A stretch of 57,539 bases of DNA. It comes from Alphaproteobacteria bacterium (lineage in GTDB: Bacteria; Pseudomonadota; Alphaproteobacteria; Micropepsales; Micropepsaceae). The first letter of the stretch is position 1. Each line of letters begins with the position of its first letter. The stretch lies in assembly GCA_020852655.1 (NCBI GenBank), contig JADZAI010000066.1, forward strand, positions 1 to 57,539. Direction: 5' to 3'. The notes beneath the pieces are model-generated. The model saw only the letters and a program-made list of their open reading frames with translations. It did no database searches and was not told the origin of the DNA. Made by a program: the position numbers and the translations under genes. This document shows positions 34,395 to 44,200 of the stretch, in pieces.

Positions 34395-35411
34395 TCAGCC
34401 CGCCGCTGTCACCATCGGCCAATAGGCGTCGGCGCCGGTGGCTGCGACCTGCCGGCCGAGGATGGCGGACCAGTGGGCTTCCGAGCCGAATTCGCTCCGC
34501 CAGCTCCACAGCCGCCGCGTGAAATAATGCAGCCGGTGCTCGTCGGTGAAGCCGATCGCGCCATGCGTCTGGTGGGCGATCGACGCCGCCACGCCCGCCG
34601 CCTCGCCGCAGCGGATCTTCGTGAACGCGGCTTCGTTCAGAAGCACCTCGGGGCTCGCGTTCGTGGCTGCGATGCGGTCGAACGCGGCGTCGACGACACG
34701 GCTCGCCGCCGCGGCATGTCCGCCGAGAATGGCGAGCTGATGCTGGATCGCCTGGAACGAGCCGATCGGCTTGCCGAATTGCTGCCGGTCGCGCGCATAC
34801 TGCACCGTCATCGCCAGCACCGCCTCGATGCACCCGGCCATCTGCGCCGCCCGCATCAGCGCCCCGATCGCCGTCGGCTGGCCGTCGCGGGGTGCGCTGC
34901 CCACGGGTTTCGCGTCGATGAAGAGCAGCGTGTCGCGCGGCTCGCGACTGATCGTGCGGTCGGTGTGGAGGCGCGCGGACGAAACCGGCAGCACCACCGC
35001 CCGCCCGACCGCCTCGGCAACGACATGGCGCGCAGCTCCGCCCCACGCCACGCGATCCAGCCGCCCGGTGAGGTTTCCGTCATGCCCGACGGTCAGTTCG
35101 CTCTGCGCCGGCGCGGCGAGCGTCAGCGGCCCCTCGGGCGCAGCCTCGCCCAGCACCGCCCCCGCCATCAGCGTCTCGGCCAGCGGCGCCGGCAATACGT
35201 GACGCCCGCAGGCCTTCAGCACCACACAGGCATCGCGCCAGGGATCGTCCGAGCCGCCGGAGAAGATCTGGTCCAGCCCCTGCTCGGCCACCGCCGCCCA
35301 CACCTCGGCGCAGTCGCCGGTCTCTTCCACCCGGCGCAGCACCGCGGGTTCTTCGAACCGCGCGAACAGCTTCGCGCAGGTGTCTTCCAGGATCGCGCGC
35401 GTCTCGCTCAT
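34395..35411 (-). CDS. Acyl-CoA dehydrogenase, small subunit type
   Basis: 338-aa FAD-binding acyl-CoA dehydrogenase-fold protein. C-terminal family marks are YARDRQQFGKPIGSFQAIQH and HQTHGAIGFTDEH. It lies 4 bp downstream of the second dehydrogenase, which resembles the heteromeric alpha/beta acyl-CoA dehydrogenases used for steroid or bile-acid side chains in other bacteria. Substrate is not evident here. The two would act in one complex. Confidence 0.88.
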   Translation of the reverse strand: MSETRAILEDTCAKLFARFEEPAVLRRVEETGDCAEVWAAVAEQGLDQIFSGGSDDPWRDACVVLKACGRHVLPAPLAETLMAGAVLGEAAPEGPLTLAAPAQSELTVGHDGNLTGRLDRVAWGGAARHVVAEAVGRAVVLPVSSARLHTDRTISREPRDTLLFIDAKPVGSAPRDGQPTAIGALMRAAQMAGCIEAVLAMTVQYARDRQQFGKPIGSFQAIQHQLAILGGHAAAASRVVDAAFDRIAATNASPEVLLNEAAFTKIRCGEAAGVAASIAHQTHGAIGFTDEHRLHYFTRRLWSWRSEFGSEAHWSAILGRQVAATGADAYWPMVTAAG

Positions 35412-35415
35412 CGGC

Positions 35416-36558
35416 TCACCTCAGCCCCAGGCCGCGCGCGATGATCCCGCGCAGGATTTCGCGCGTGCCGCCGCGCAGCGAGAAGGACGGCGCCAGCATC
35501 GTCAGCTCCGCCAGCACCCGCTCATAGGTCTTCGCCGCATCCATCGACGGCTCGGCGTCCAGCAGGTTCGCGGCGATCCCCGGAATGTCCTGCTCGAACA
35601 CCGCGCCGACATCCTTCACGACAGCCGCTTCCAGCGCCGGGTCCTCGCCGCGCGCCAGCATGCCGGCGACCGACAGCGACATGCGGCGCAGCGTCACCAG
35701 ATGCGCCGTCAGCCGCCCGATCGCCACCGCCTGGCGCGAATCGGGATCGGGCCCGATCGCCCGGATCATCTCCACGATCAGCCGCATCGACGACAGGAAG
35801 CGCTCCGGCCCCGAGCGCTCGAAGGCGAGCTCGGCCGTCACCTGGCCCCAGCCCTGGCCTTCGCCGCCGACCACCGCGTCGGGCGGCAGTTCGACGTCGA
35901 CGAAGGCGCATTCGTTGAAATGCGCTTCGCCCGTGAGGTCGCGGATCGGGCGCACCGTCAGGCCCGGCGTCTTCATCGGAATGAGGAACTGGGTCAGCCC
36001 GCCATGCTTCGATTCGGTCGAGGTGCGGAACAGGCCGATCATGTAATGCGCGATATGCGCGCCGGTCGTCCACAGCTTGGTGCCGTTCAGCCTCCAGCCC
36101 ATCGCCGTCTTCTCGGCCCGCGCCCGCGTCGCGGCGAGGTCGCTGCCCGAATCGGGCTCGCTCATGCCGATGCAGAAGAAGGCCTCGCCGCGGGCGATAC
36201 GCGGCACGATGTCCTGCTTCTGCGCCTCGGTGCCGAATTTCAGGAGCGTCGGAGCGCTCTGCCGGTCGGCGATCCAGTGCGCCCCCACCGGCGCCCCGGC
36301 CGAGAGCAGCTCTTCCATCACGACATAGCGTTCCAGGAACGAGCGCTCGTGCCCGCCATAGGCCTTCGACCAGGCCATGCCGACCCAGCCCTTGGCGGCC
36401 AGCTTGCGGCTGAACTCGGGCTCCAGGCGCATCCACGACCCGGCGCGGACGTGCGCTGGATAGTTCGGCATCTCCTCGGCCAGGAACGCCCGCACCTCGC
36501 CGCGCAGACGCTCGGCGTCCGGCGGGATCTCAACGGCGTCGAAACGGAATGCACCCAT
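35416..36558 (-). CDS. Acyl-CoA dehydrogenase, large subunit type
   Basis: 380-aa acyl-CoA dehydrogenase with the FAD/substrate signature FFCIGMSEPDSGSDLA and C-terminal FSLRGGTREILRGIIARGLG. It starts at ATG 36558 and ends 4 bp before its partner begins. Together they would oxidise an acyl-CoA in beta-oxidation; electron transfer goes to ETF. It may feed from the CoA-transferase or P450 routes elsewhere in the window, but that is speculation. Confidence 0.9.
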   Translation of the reverse strand: MGAFRFDAVEIPPDAERLRGEVRAFLAEEMPNYPAHVRAGSWMRLEPEFSRKLAAKGWVGMAWSKAYGGHERSFLERYVVMEELLSAGAPVGAHWIADRQSAPTLLKFGTEAQKQDIVPRIARGEAFFCIGMSEPDSGSDLAATRARAEKTAMGWRLNGTKLWTTGAHIAHYMIGLFRTSTESKHGGLTQFLIPMKTPGLTVRPIRDLTGEAHFNECAFVDVELPPDAVVGGEGQGWGQVTAELAFERSGPERFLSSMRLIVEMIRAIGPDPDSRQAVAIGRLTAHLVTLRRMSLSVAGMLARGEDPALEAAVVKDVGAVFEQDIPGIAANLLDAEPSMDAAKTYERVLAELTMLAPSFSLRGGTREILRGIIARGLGLR

Positions 36559-36629
36559 CGGCGGCCCCTCAAAGAGGCGCGCACACTAGTCGGCGCCGGA
36601 GCGCACGCAAGCCCGGGATTGGCGCCGCG

Positions 36630-36824
36630 CTACATCACCCAGGCGCGGCGCGGCGGGGGCGGCGCGCCGTCCGGCCGGCGCTCCAAATCGCTGGCGATCG
36701 CCGACACCGCCACATGGACCAGATTGGCGGCAAACGCCCTCTCGTGAATACGCAATTCGCGCTCCACCTCTTTCAGCAGGTGGATCAGCATCTGGGGCCG
36801 GTAAGACCCCTTTCCCCTTGGCAC
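36630..36824 (-). CDS. Small protein of unknown function
   Basis: 64-aa open frame, mostly amphipathic helix (IHLLKEVERELRIHERAFA) and Pro/Arg-rich end. It starts GTG at 36824 with GGGGA upstream. No family is recognised. It stands alone between the acyl-CoA dehydrogenase genes and the GNAT gene; the coding call is weak. Confidence 0.4.
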   Translation of the reverse strand: MPRGKGSYRPQMLIHLLKEVERELRIHERAFAANLVHVAVSAIASDLERRPDGAPPPPRRAWVM

Positions 36825-36932
36825 GTATATTCCCCAAGCGCGGCAGCGCCTGCGCCATCGTTACGCCAGCCCCCCGTCAAATCCTGTCGCCAGCCCTCCG
36901 GGCCAACAGCAGGGGAATCGCCTGCGGCTTGT

Positions 36933-36998
36933 CTTCCCCCAGCGGAGGCGAAGCCGGAGCGGTGCGGGGGAAGATGTCGCGAAGCGACAGAAGGGGGT
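36933..36998. repeat. Double-hairpin palindromic repeat, diverged copy
   Basis: CTTCCCCC...GGGGGAAG encloses a purine-rich core, then TGTCGC GAA GCGACA forms a second hairpin, ending GAAGGGGG. This is the only copy outside the GTA region in this window. It lies in the 230-bp gap between the small unknown gene and the GNAT gene, which holds nothing else recognisable. Confidence 0.6.
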
Positions 36999-37058
36999 AA
37001 AGCGCGCTTCAGCGCGCCCATAACCGCCTGCCGCAGACTCCGCCTGGGACGGACGGGA

Positions 37059-37628
37059 TCAGGCTGCCTGGCTCACCGGATTGGTGGCGCCGCGCTCGGC
37101 GGATTTCTCCAGCCGCCCGGGCTTGTCCCACTCGCCCTCGGGGCGGAGGATCTTCATCGCCGGGCCTTCCATGGTCACCCGGTCCGGATGCGGCGGCAGG
37201 TCGCCGCACATCTCCACATATTCATGGTCGGACCACACGATCGGCTCGTTGCGCCCGGTCGGGTAGAAGCCGAAGCGCGCCCAGAAATCGACCAGCCGCT
37301 TCTGCGCGTGGCCGTAGACCTTGGTGTAGCCCTTCATGCGCACCACCTCGATGCCGCGTTTCACCAGTTCGGGCACGATGCGCGAATGGCGCGCCTTGGG
37401 CAGCGCGGCGAGGCGGCCGAGATGCGCGAAGCCGGCGAACCAGCGGATGCGGAACGTCGCCACCGGACGTCCGTCGACATAGCCGACGAGGTGGGTCGAC
37501 GAATAATCGTTGCCGTCGAACTCCTCCTCGTAGGGGCAGCCCTGCTCCGACATGAATACCGCTGCCCGCAGCGCGATGACGTGGGCCATCTGCTCGGCGT
37601 TGGAGACCACGGCAACCGTGCGGGTCAT
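37059..37628 (-). CDS. GNAT-family acyltransferase
   Basis: 189-aa acetyltransferase-fold protein. The N-terminal block ALRAAVFMSEQGCPYEEEFDGND followed by a beta strand PVATFRIRWF and the motif GRLAALPKARHS is GNAT-like. The Arg-x-x-Val-Phe and Asp-x-x-Asp pattern recalls LuxI-type N-acyl amino acid/homoserine lactone synthases, but too weakly to claim this. A 40-residue C-terminal extension follows the fold. It overlaps the upstream unknown gene by 4 bp. The divergent LysR gene may control the pair. Confidence 0.75.
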   Translation of the reverse strand: MTRTVAVVSNAEQMAHVIALRAAVFMSEQGCPYEEEFDGNDYSSTHLVGYVDGRPVATFRIRWFAGFAHLGRLAALPKARHSRIVPELVKRGIEVVRMKGYTKVYGHAQKRLVDFWARFGFYPTGRNEPIVWSDHEYVEMCGDLPPHPDRVTMEGPAMKILRPEGEWDKPGRLEKSAERGATNPVSQAA

Positions 37629-38227
37629 GACTTGAACTTCCTTACGAATGAACGTTTGGCGTCTTGCGATTTTTCGTAGCGTGACAGGCCGGTTTCGGCG
37701 TCCAGCGTGAAGCCGCGACGGTTCACCGTCCGCTTTCCATCTTCGGTTGCGGCATAGGCCAGGATCGGCAGGTCGGCATAGAGGTCCCCCATCCGGAACG
37801 CGAGCATCTTGACCGTCAGGTCGAAGAGCCCGGGAGCCATGACCGCCCATGAATAAATGGCGGCCGGGCGTTCCCCGTAAGGCACCATCAACTCGTCCGG
37901 CGGGTTGCGGGCATTGAACGTCCCCGCCTGCAAAGCCGCAACCCCGGATTGATTAAGCATCAGGTTTGCATAGAAGCCAAGCAGAGTTCTCTCTTCCCGT
38001 TTGGTCGCCGTGGACTTGCGAAAGATTCCGAACAGGGAATCCGCATTTCGATGGACCACCCGGCGGACGATCTCCTCGCCGCAAATTCCCGGAATGGTCA
38101 TGCGGCCCATGAGACACAGGCCGGGAATCTCATAATCATACGGATGGTCGACGAAGATATCCGAGCGGTTCCGTGCCAAAACGGGACCGGATTCAGGCTT
38201 TATCAAGGACTCACGCCTATCCGGCAT
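37625..38227 (-). CDS. Unknown protein coupled to the GNAT gene
   Basis: 200-aa soluble protein without recognised family. It has conserved-looking aromatic and Arg-rich stretches (VDHPYDYEIPGLCLMGR, FGIFRKSTATKREERTLLGF) and no signal peptide. The ATG at 38227 is chosen over the GTG at 38236 because GGGGTG lies upstream. It ends in a 4-bp overlap with the GNAT gene, so the two are translated together, probably as one functional unit. Confidence 0.65.
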   Translation of the reverse strand: MPDRRESLIKPESGPVLARNRSDIFVDHPYDYEIPGLCLMGRMTIPGICGEEIVRRVVHRNADSLFGIFRKSTATKREERTLLGFYANLMLNQSGVAALQAGTFNARNPPDELMVPYGERPAAIYSWAVMAPGLFDLTVKMLAFRMGDLYADLPILAYAATEDGKRTVNRRGFTLDAETGLSRYEKSQDAKRSFVRKFKS

Positions 38228-38335
38228 CAGGATCACCCCGTGGTCTCGTACCCCGATTCAATTTACGTTCCATTAATCATGAACGGGCGGCGCTAGGTGT
38301 CTGAACCCTCGAATTCTGAGAATACCTATCCGAAT

Positions 38336-39364
38336 ATGGATAGCCTGCGGCTCGAGGACATCGACTGGGAGGACTTCCGCATCTTCCTCGCGGCGGTGCG
38401 TTCGGGGGGATTCGCGAAGGCCGCACAGGATCTTTCGCTCGGACAGGCGACGATCAGCCGCCGAATCGAGCGCATGGAGAAGCAGTTCGGCGTCCGTCTG
38501 TTCGAGCGCACGCCGGCCGGCTCCAAGCCCTCCGCCGAAGCCATCCGGATCATCGGCCTGCTGCGCTCGGCCGAGGAGGCGATCAACCGCGCCGCCGAAC
38601 GCATCGGCTCCAGCACAAGGCGGCTGGCCGGCGACGTGCGCATCCTCGTCACCGAAGGTCTCGCCGCCTATTGGCTGGCGCCCTTCTTCGCGGCGTTCCG
38701 GCGCGCCCATCCCGACGTCTCGGTGCGCGTCCACACCGAGCCCAACGTCGCCTTCGACCGCGGCCATACCTACGACGCCCAGATCCAGTTTCTCGAATCG
38801 ACCGACCCCAATCGTGTCACGACGCGGCTCGGGACGCTGCAATTCGTGCCGATGGCCTCGAAGGCCTATCTGCAACGCTATGGCTGGCCGCGCAGCATGG
38901 CCGAGCTCGACAGTCACCAGCTCTACGACCACACCGCCTATGTGCTCGACAAGGGATCGTGGGCGACCTGGCTCGACGGCGCGCGGACGAGCGACGCCCC
39001 GGCCAATTCGCTGATCTCGAACTCCACGCCGCTCTTGGCCGAGCTCGTGCGCCAGGGGCACGGCATCGCGATCCTGCCCAGCTATGCGCCGCTGGTCGAC
39101 GAGCGCCTCGTGCCGCTCTCGCTCGGCGTCGAATTCCTCACCCCGTTCTGGCTCTCGTACCGGCGCGAGAATGCCGACCAGCCGCATGTCCGCGCGATGA
39201 CCGACATGCTGCGCCGGGCGATCGACCGCACCCGCATGCCCTGGTTCTCCGACAGCTTCATCTACCCGACGCCCGAGCTGCTCGAAGGCTGGCGCGCGAT
39301 GGTGCATGCCGAGACCGCCGCCATCGCCGAGCATGTGCTCCTCCCCGAGCCCCCGGCGCCCTGA
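38336..39364 (+). CDS. LysR-family transcriptional regulator
   Basis: About 342-aa regulator. The N-terminal helix-turn-helix is clear (DWEDFRIFLAAVRSGGFAKAAQ, ISRRIERMEKQFGVRLFER). The C-terminal effector-binding domain follows (VRILVTEGLAAYWLAPF). No ribosome-binding site is obvious at ATG 38336 or at the in-frame GTG 38297. It is divergent from the unknown/GNAT pair and may control it through a site in the gap between 38228 and 38335. Confidence 0.9.
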   Translation: MDSLRLEDIDWEDFRIFLAAVRSGGFAKAAQDLSLGQATISRRIERMEKQFGVRLFERTPAGSKPSAEAIRIIGLLRSAEEAINRAAERIGSSTRRLAGDVRILVTEGLAAYWLAPFFAAFRRAHPDVSVRVHTEPNVAFDRGHTYDAQIQFLESTDPNRVTTRLGTLQFVPMASKAYLQRYGWPRSMAELDSHQLYDHTAYVLDKGSWATWLDGARTSDAPANSLISNSTPLLAELVRQGHGIAILPSYAPLVDERLVPLSLGVEFLTPFWLSYRRENADQPHVRAMTDMLRRAIDRTRMPWFSDSFIYPTPELLEGWRAMVHAETAAIAEHVLLPEPPAP

Positions 39365-39374
39365 GCGCGGGGCG

Positions 39375-40874
39375 TCAGCCGAACGACACCGCCCATAATT
39401 CGCCGCGCCCGCCGTCGCCGCCGCGGCCCGATTGCAGGCCGTTGCGCGATGCGCCGCCGCCCCCGCCTCCGCCGCCCGGCGCAGCACCGGCACCGCCTGC
39501 CCCGCCATTGACCGCGTGGCCCGCTCCGCCGCCGCCACCCCCGCCGCTGCCGGCGGGATAAGGCTGCGGGTTCGCGGTTCCGGCACTGCCTGCGCCGCCG
39601 CCTGCCGCACCGCCCGCAACCGCGGCGACCGTCATCGCGCCGATCGCCGCCGGCCCGCCATTGCCGCCTGCCCCCTCGGCATTGGCGGCGCTCAGCCCGC
39701 CGCCGCCACCGCCGCCCGAGGCGAGCCGGCCGCCACCATTGCCGGCGCTCGTGCCGGCACCGGTCCCACCCGCCCCGCCCGAGCCGCCGCTGCCGGTCGG
39801 ATAATCCTTGACCGCCTGGTGGGCGCCGGCCGCGCCGCCGGCCGTCGTCCCGCCCGCGCCCGGATTGCTGCTGTCGATTTCGGCCTTCAGATAGCTGCCG
39901 AAGCTCGTGACGCCGCCGGCCGTCCCGGCATTGCCGTTCCCGTCGGTCGTGGTCTGCGCGGCCCCGCCGGCGCCCCCGGCGCCGATCGTCACCGCCACCG
40001 TCGCCCCGAGATCGGAGGCGGCGAAGACGGCTTCGGTCATCGCGCCGGTGCCGCCGCCTCCGCCGCCGCCGCAGGCGACGCCCGCCGCCCGCAGCGCGCC
40101 CGAGCCGCCCCCGGCCCCGCCGGCGATCGCGACGACATGCACGCGCTTCGCCCAGGCCGGCTTCGTCCAGGTGCCCGACGCGGTGAAGCGATCGGTCTGC
40201 ACCCGTTCCGCACCCAGCGGGAACGACACCGCGCCGTCAGCCTTGTCGACCAGCATCGCCGCATGCCACGTCGTCCCGTCCGGCGACACCTTCACGTGCA
40301 GGTCGTCGTCGCCGGTCAGCCCGATCTCGCCGCGGCCCGAGAACCCGGTCTGGAGCATCAGGCTCGCCGTGCCGCCGGCGCTTTCCTTGTTGAGCTTGAG
40401 CTGCGTGTCGCCCGAGCCGCCGTCCGCCGCATAGACGGCGCTCAGCAGCGCCGCGGGGGCACGCACGCTCAGCCGGTTCGTCGTATCCGCCACCGTGCCG
40501 ACGCCCAGCAGCGCCAGATTCTGGAGTGCCGTGATCGCATCCTGCATCGGCGCCCAGGCCGCGCCCGTCCAATAGACGAGCGTCGCCTCGTCCACGGCGA
40601 AGGCGACCCACCCCGCCCGCGGCACCAGAAACATCCACCCCGCATCGGCGAACAGCGCCACCTCGCCGTCATGCCCGGACCAGTCGCCCGTCGCGCCCGC
40701 CGCCACGATGTAGCGGTCGCCCTCCGCCGGCGACCCGGGCGGCGCCGCGAGATCGCGGTCGATCACCGCCAACTGCACCACGCCGTCCAGCATGTGCAGC
40801 GCCTCGTTCACCGTCACATGCTTCTGCGCCTGCCCCGCCTCCACCACCGGCAACCCCAACCACACCGTCCCCAT
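39375..40874 (-). CDS. DUF2793 glycine-rich tail-fibre-like protein
   Basis: 499-aa protein. Residues 1-90 form a DUF2793 domain (GQAQKHVTVNEALHMLDG; WTGAAWAPMQDAI), known beside GTA and phage tail genes. Residues about 225-490 are extremely Gly/Ala-rich, with a polyglycine-like sheet or fibre. It probably forms or decorates the host-contacting tip of the GTA. The ribosome-binding site is GAGGAGGA. It is the last gene of the cluster, converging on the LysR gene with a 10-bp gap. Confidence 0.8.
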   Translation of the reverse strand: MGTVWLGLPVVEAGQAQKHVTVNEALHMLDGVVQLAVIDRDLAAPPGSPAEGDRYIVAAGATGDWSGHDGEVALFADAGWMFLVPRAGWVAFAVDEATLVYWTGAAWAPMQDAITALQNLALLGVGTVADTTNRLSVRAPAALLSAVYAADGGSGDTQLKLNKESAGGTASLMLQTGFSGRGEIGLTGDDDLHVKVSPDGTTWHAAMLVDKADGAVSFPLGAERVQTDRFTASGTWTKPAWAKRVHVVAIAGGAGGGSGALRAAGVACGGGGGGGTGAMTEAVFAASDLGATVAVTIGAGGAGGAAQTTTDGNGNAGTAGGVTSFGSYLKAEIDSSNPGAGGTTAGGAAGAHQAVKDYPTGSGGSGGAGGTGAGTSAGNGGGRLASGGGGGGGLSAANAEGAGGNGGPAAIGAMTVAAVAGGAAGGGAGSAGTANPQPYPAGSGGGGGGGAGHAVNGGAGGAGAAPGGGGGGGGASRNGLQSGRGGDGGRGELWAVSFG

Positions 40875-40926
40875 CGGGTCCTCCTCTGCCTATCCCTCTT
40901 CCCGTCATCCCCCGGTTCGCCGCCCT

Positions 40927-41188
40927 CTTTCTCCCTCCGCTTGCGGAGGGAGTACCCGCGAAGCGGGGGAGGGAGGGCCCGGGCGTAGAGCACCGCCCGT
41001 TCCCCCCTCCGTCTGTCGGCTACGCCGACAGCCACCTCCCCCGAAAACGGGGAGAGGGAAGAGGCCGAGCCGCGCACACGGCGGCGCGTCCAACGACACA
41101 CCCGACCCGCCAACGCCCCACCCCGTTTCCTCCCCCGCCTTTTCGCGGGGGAGGTGGCTGCCGGCGCAGGCCGGCAGACGGAGGGGGC
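40927..41188. repeat. Three palindromic repeat units between DUF2793 and g15
   Basis: Units at about 40927-40977 (CTCCCTCCGC/GCGGAGGGAG then CCCGC/GCGGG), 41003-41064 (CTGTCGGC/GCCGACAG then CTCCCC/GGGGAG) and 41124-41188 (CCTCCCCCGC/GCGGGGGAGG then CTGCCGGC/GCCGGCAG). They fill most of the 341-bp gap between the two genes. Confidence 0.8.
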
Positions 41189-41215
41189 CTCGCCGCGCAC
41201 CGCCGCACCCGCCAC

Positions 41216-44200
41216 TCACACCCGCACCACCGCCACCACCGCCGCGCCCCGCCCGTAGCGCGGCGAGACCTGCGCGACGCGCAGCGTCAGCGGCGACGGC
41301 ACCGGCCCGCCCCAGTCCGCCGCCTGCATCGCCGCGTCATAGATCACCCCCGGCGACGACACCTCGAACGCCCGCACGACGTCGCCGCCGTCCAGCAGCT
41401 CGGCGCGATAGCGCTCCGCCTCCTCGCCAAGCCCGACCTCCAGTTCGCCCCAGCGCCCGGCATCGTCGCGGGCCCGCCGCACCCAGCTCAGCGCCACATC
41501 GCCGCCGATCCGCCGCGCCCGTATCTGGCACACCGTCCACGGCAGCCGCCCCGCCCCCGCATACACATCCGCCGTCTCGGCCATCGCGACATCGTCCAGC
41601 GCTAGGCCCGCCGGCACGACGCGCAGCACCACGTCGCCCGCCTCGTCGGGCGTGACCGGCAGCGCGGCCACCGCCGCGTCGAGCAGCACGAAGCGCGCCC
41701 CCGCCGCCAGCCCCTCCGCCATTGCTGCCGCGCTCCCCGCCTGCCCGCGCAGCAGCCCGCTCAGCCGCCAGGTCTCCGGCCCCACCAGCTCCGCGCCGGC
41801 AAACTGGAGCACTTCCCAGACCCCCGGCGCCGTCTCGACCGCCGCGCGGTTCGCGCCGTCCAGCACCGCGCGTTCCTCCGCCGCCGCCAGCGTTCCGCCA
41901 TAGAGCATCACGTCCACCGTGTTGCGGCGGTCCCAGCGCCCCACCGGCCCGCGCCGCAGCAGGCTCGCCGTTTCGCCCAGAACCGCCCGCCGCGTCACCA
42001 GGGCGATCGGCGCGAATGCTCCGTCTCCGGACGATCCTCGCCATATCTCCATCACCCCCGGCCAGGGCGAGGCGAACACCGCCAGCCGCAGGCCGTCCGT
42101 GCCGCCGCCGAAGGCGATCGGCGCGAGGTCCAGCCGCGCCGTCAGCGCCGGCCCGAAGGCCGGCAGCCCCGCCGGCAGCGCGCCCTCCAGCACCGGCACC
42201 GGCGCCGCGTAGAGCTGGCGCTCCAGCCGCCCGGCCTCCACCAGCCCGCGGCCGCCCTCGCCGACCCGCGTCAGCCGCCAGGCCCGCCCCTCCAGCCTCA
42301 CCGCATCGCCCGGCTCCAGCGCCAAACGCGACGGTGGCAGCGCGAAGCTCACCTGCTCGCGCGCCGTCCACGCCTCGTGCAGCGTCCGCGCCGCGATGGC
42401 TTCCGCCTCCGCCTTCGTCAGCGCCAGCGGCAGCATTGTCTGCTCCAGCTTGGCCGACGGCCCGGCATTCAGCCGCGCCTCCGCCGCATCGGCGCGATAT
42501 TCCGCCAGCGGATCGATGAACGACACCTTCGCCGCGACCGGCAGCGCCACCGTCTCGGCTCTGAGCACCGACGCCGCGGCGCTCGCGCCCTCCTCCGGCT
42601 CGGCGAGGCCGTCCGCCGTCAGCGCCGTCTCGCCCGGCGCGTCGCGGTGGAAGAAGCGCACCTGTCCCTGGCTCTCCGCCGCCTCGAAGGCGAAGGCCGT
42701 CATCAGCGGCGCCAGCGCCTCGCGCGCGCTCATCGTCCGGTCGATCGCATAGCCCGCGCACGCCCCGCGCAGCCCGCTCACGTCGACATCGCTCACACCC
42801 GCCGCCGCGCAGATCTCGCGCACCAGCGCGCCCAGCGGCGCGACGCCGGCGCGGCCGTTCAGCCAATGCCCGGTGCGCCACAGCGGCCCGTCCGCCCACA
42901 CCTCGGCGCGCAGCGGCCAGTCCGGGAAGGGCCGCGCATCCCACGCCCACACATGGGCGCGGCCGATGTCGATCATCGCGCCGCCATAGACCGCCGACAC
43001 CGGATTGACGCCGTCGCCGCGCCAATGCCCGATCACCGCCTCCAGCGCCCGGCGCTGGATCAGATCGTCGCGCACACCGTTCGAGAAATAGGGCAGCGCG
43101 CTTTCCGACGAGCGCGGATCGAAGAAGACATTCGGCTGGTTCGCGCCCTTGTCGACCGCCGGGCAGCCAAGCTCGGTGAAGCGCACCGGCTTCGCCTCGG
43201 GCACCCACGCCGTCGGCGCCGCGGCCTCGACGCCGTCCGGCCGGTCGTAATGCGCGTTGGCCCACCATGCGCGGATATCCTTCGGCCGGAACACCCAATC
43301 CTTGCCGTAGGCCGTGTCGGCGATCGGCGTCCGTATCTGCGCCGCGCGATCCTCCGTGCTCGCATAATACCAGGCGAAACCCTCGCCGCCCTCGACATTG
43401 CCGGTCAGATAGGCCGTGTCGTCGCCGCGGCCCGATGGGCTCAGCGCGTAATCCAGATGCGCCGTCCCGTCGCGCCAGTCCGCCAGCGGCGCGTAATTGT
43501 CGATGCCGATGAAATCGACGTCGGCGCTCGCCCATAGCGGATCGAGATGGAAATGCACGTCGCCGCTGCCGTCCGCCGCGTGATGCCCGAACCACTCCGT
43601 CCAGTCCGCGGCATAGGAGACCGCGGCATCCGGCAGCAGCGCCTTCACCTCCGCCGCCAGCGACACCAGATGCGCGACCGCCGGATACGTGCTCACGCCC
43701 GAGCGCATCGTCGTCACGCCCCGCAGCTCGCTCCCGATCAGGAAAGCATCCACCCCGCCCGCCTCGGCCGCCAGCCCGGCATAGTGCAGCGCCATGCGCC
43801 GCAGCCCCCATTCGCCCGTGAAGAAGGCCGCCATTTGGTCGGCCGCGGCCCCCGTCTTGTCCGGCGAGCCCGGCTCGCCCGGCGCGGGGTGGCAGGTGAT
43901 CCGCCCGCGCCACGGAAACGCCGCCTGCTCCGCCCCGCCATAGGGATCGGGCAACCCGTTGCCCGGCGGCACGTCCATCAGCACGAAGGGATAGAGCGTC
44001 ACCTCCATCCCCCGCGCCTTCAGCGCCGCGATCGCCTGGCGCACCGTGTCGTCGTCCGGCGTCCCGCCGAAATTCGGCCGGCCCTCTGTCGCGCTCACGA
44101 CATGAGCGTCGCCACGCGTCACGCCCGCCACCGACCACGCAACAGGATGCGTCCGCTTCTCCGCCAGCTCGACGCCCGGCCGGATGCGGCATGCCCCGCA

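Noticed and set aside
36585..36858. Overlapping short frames next to the small gene
   Set aside because: They lack ribosome-binding sites and family marks; only 36630-36824 is kept, at low confidence.
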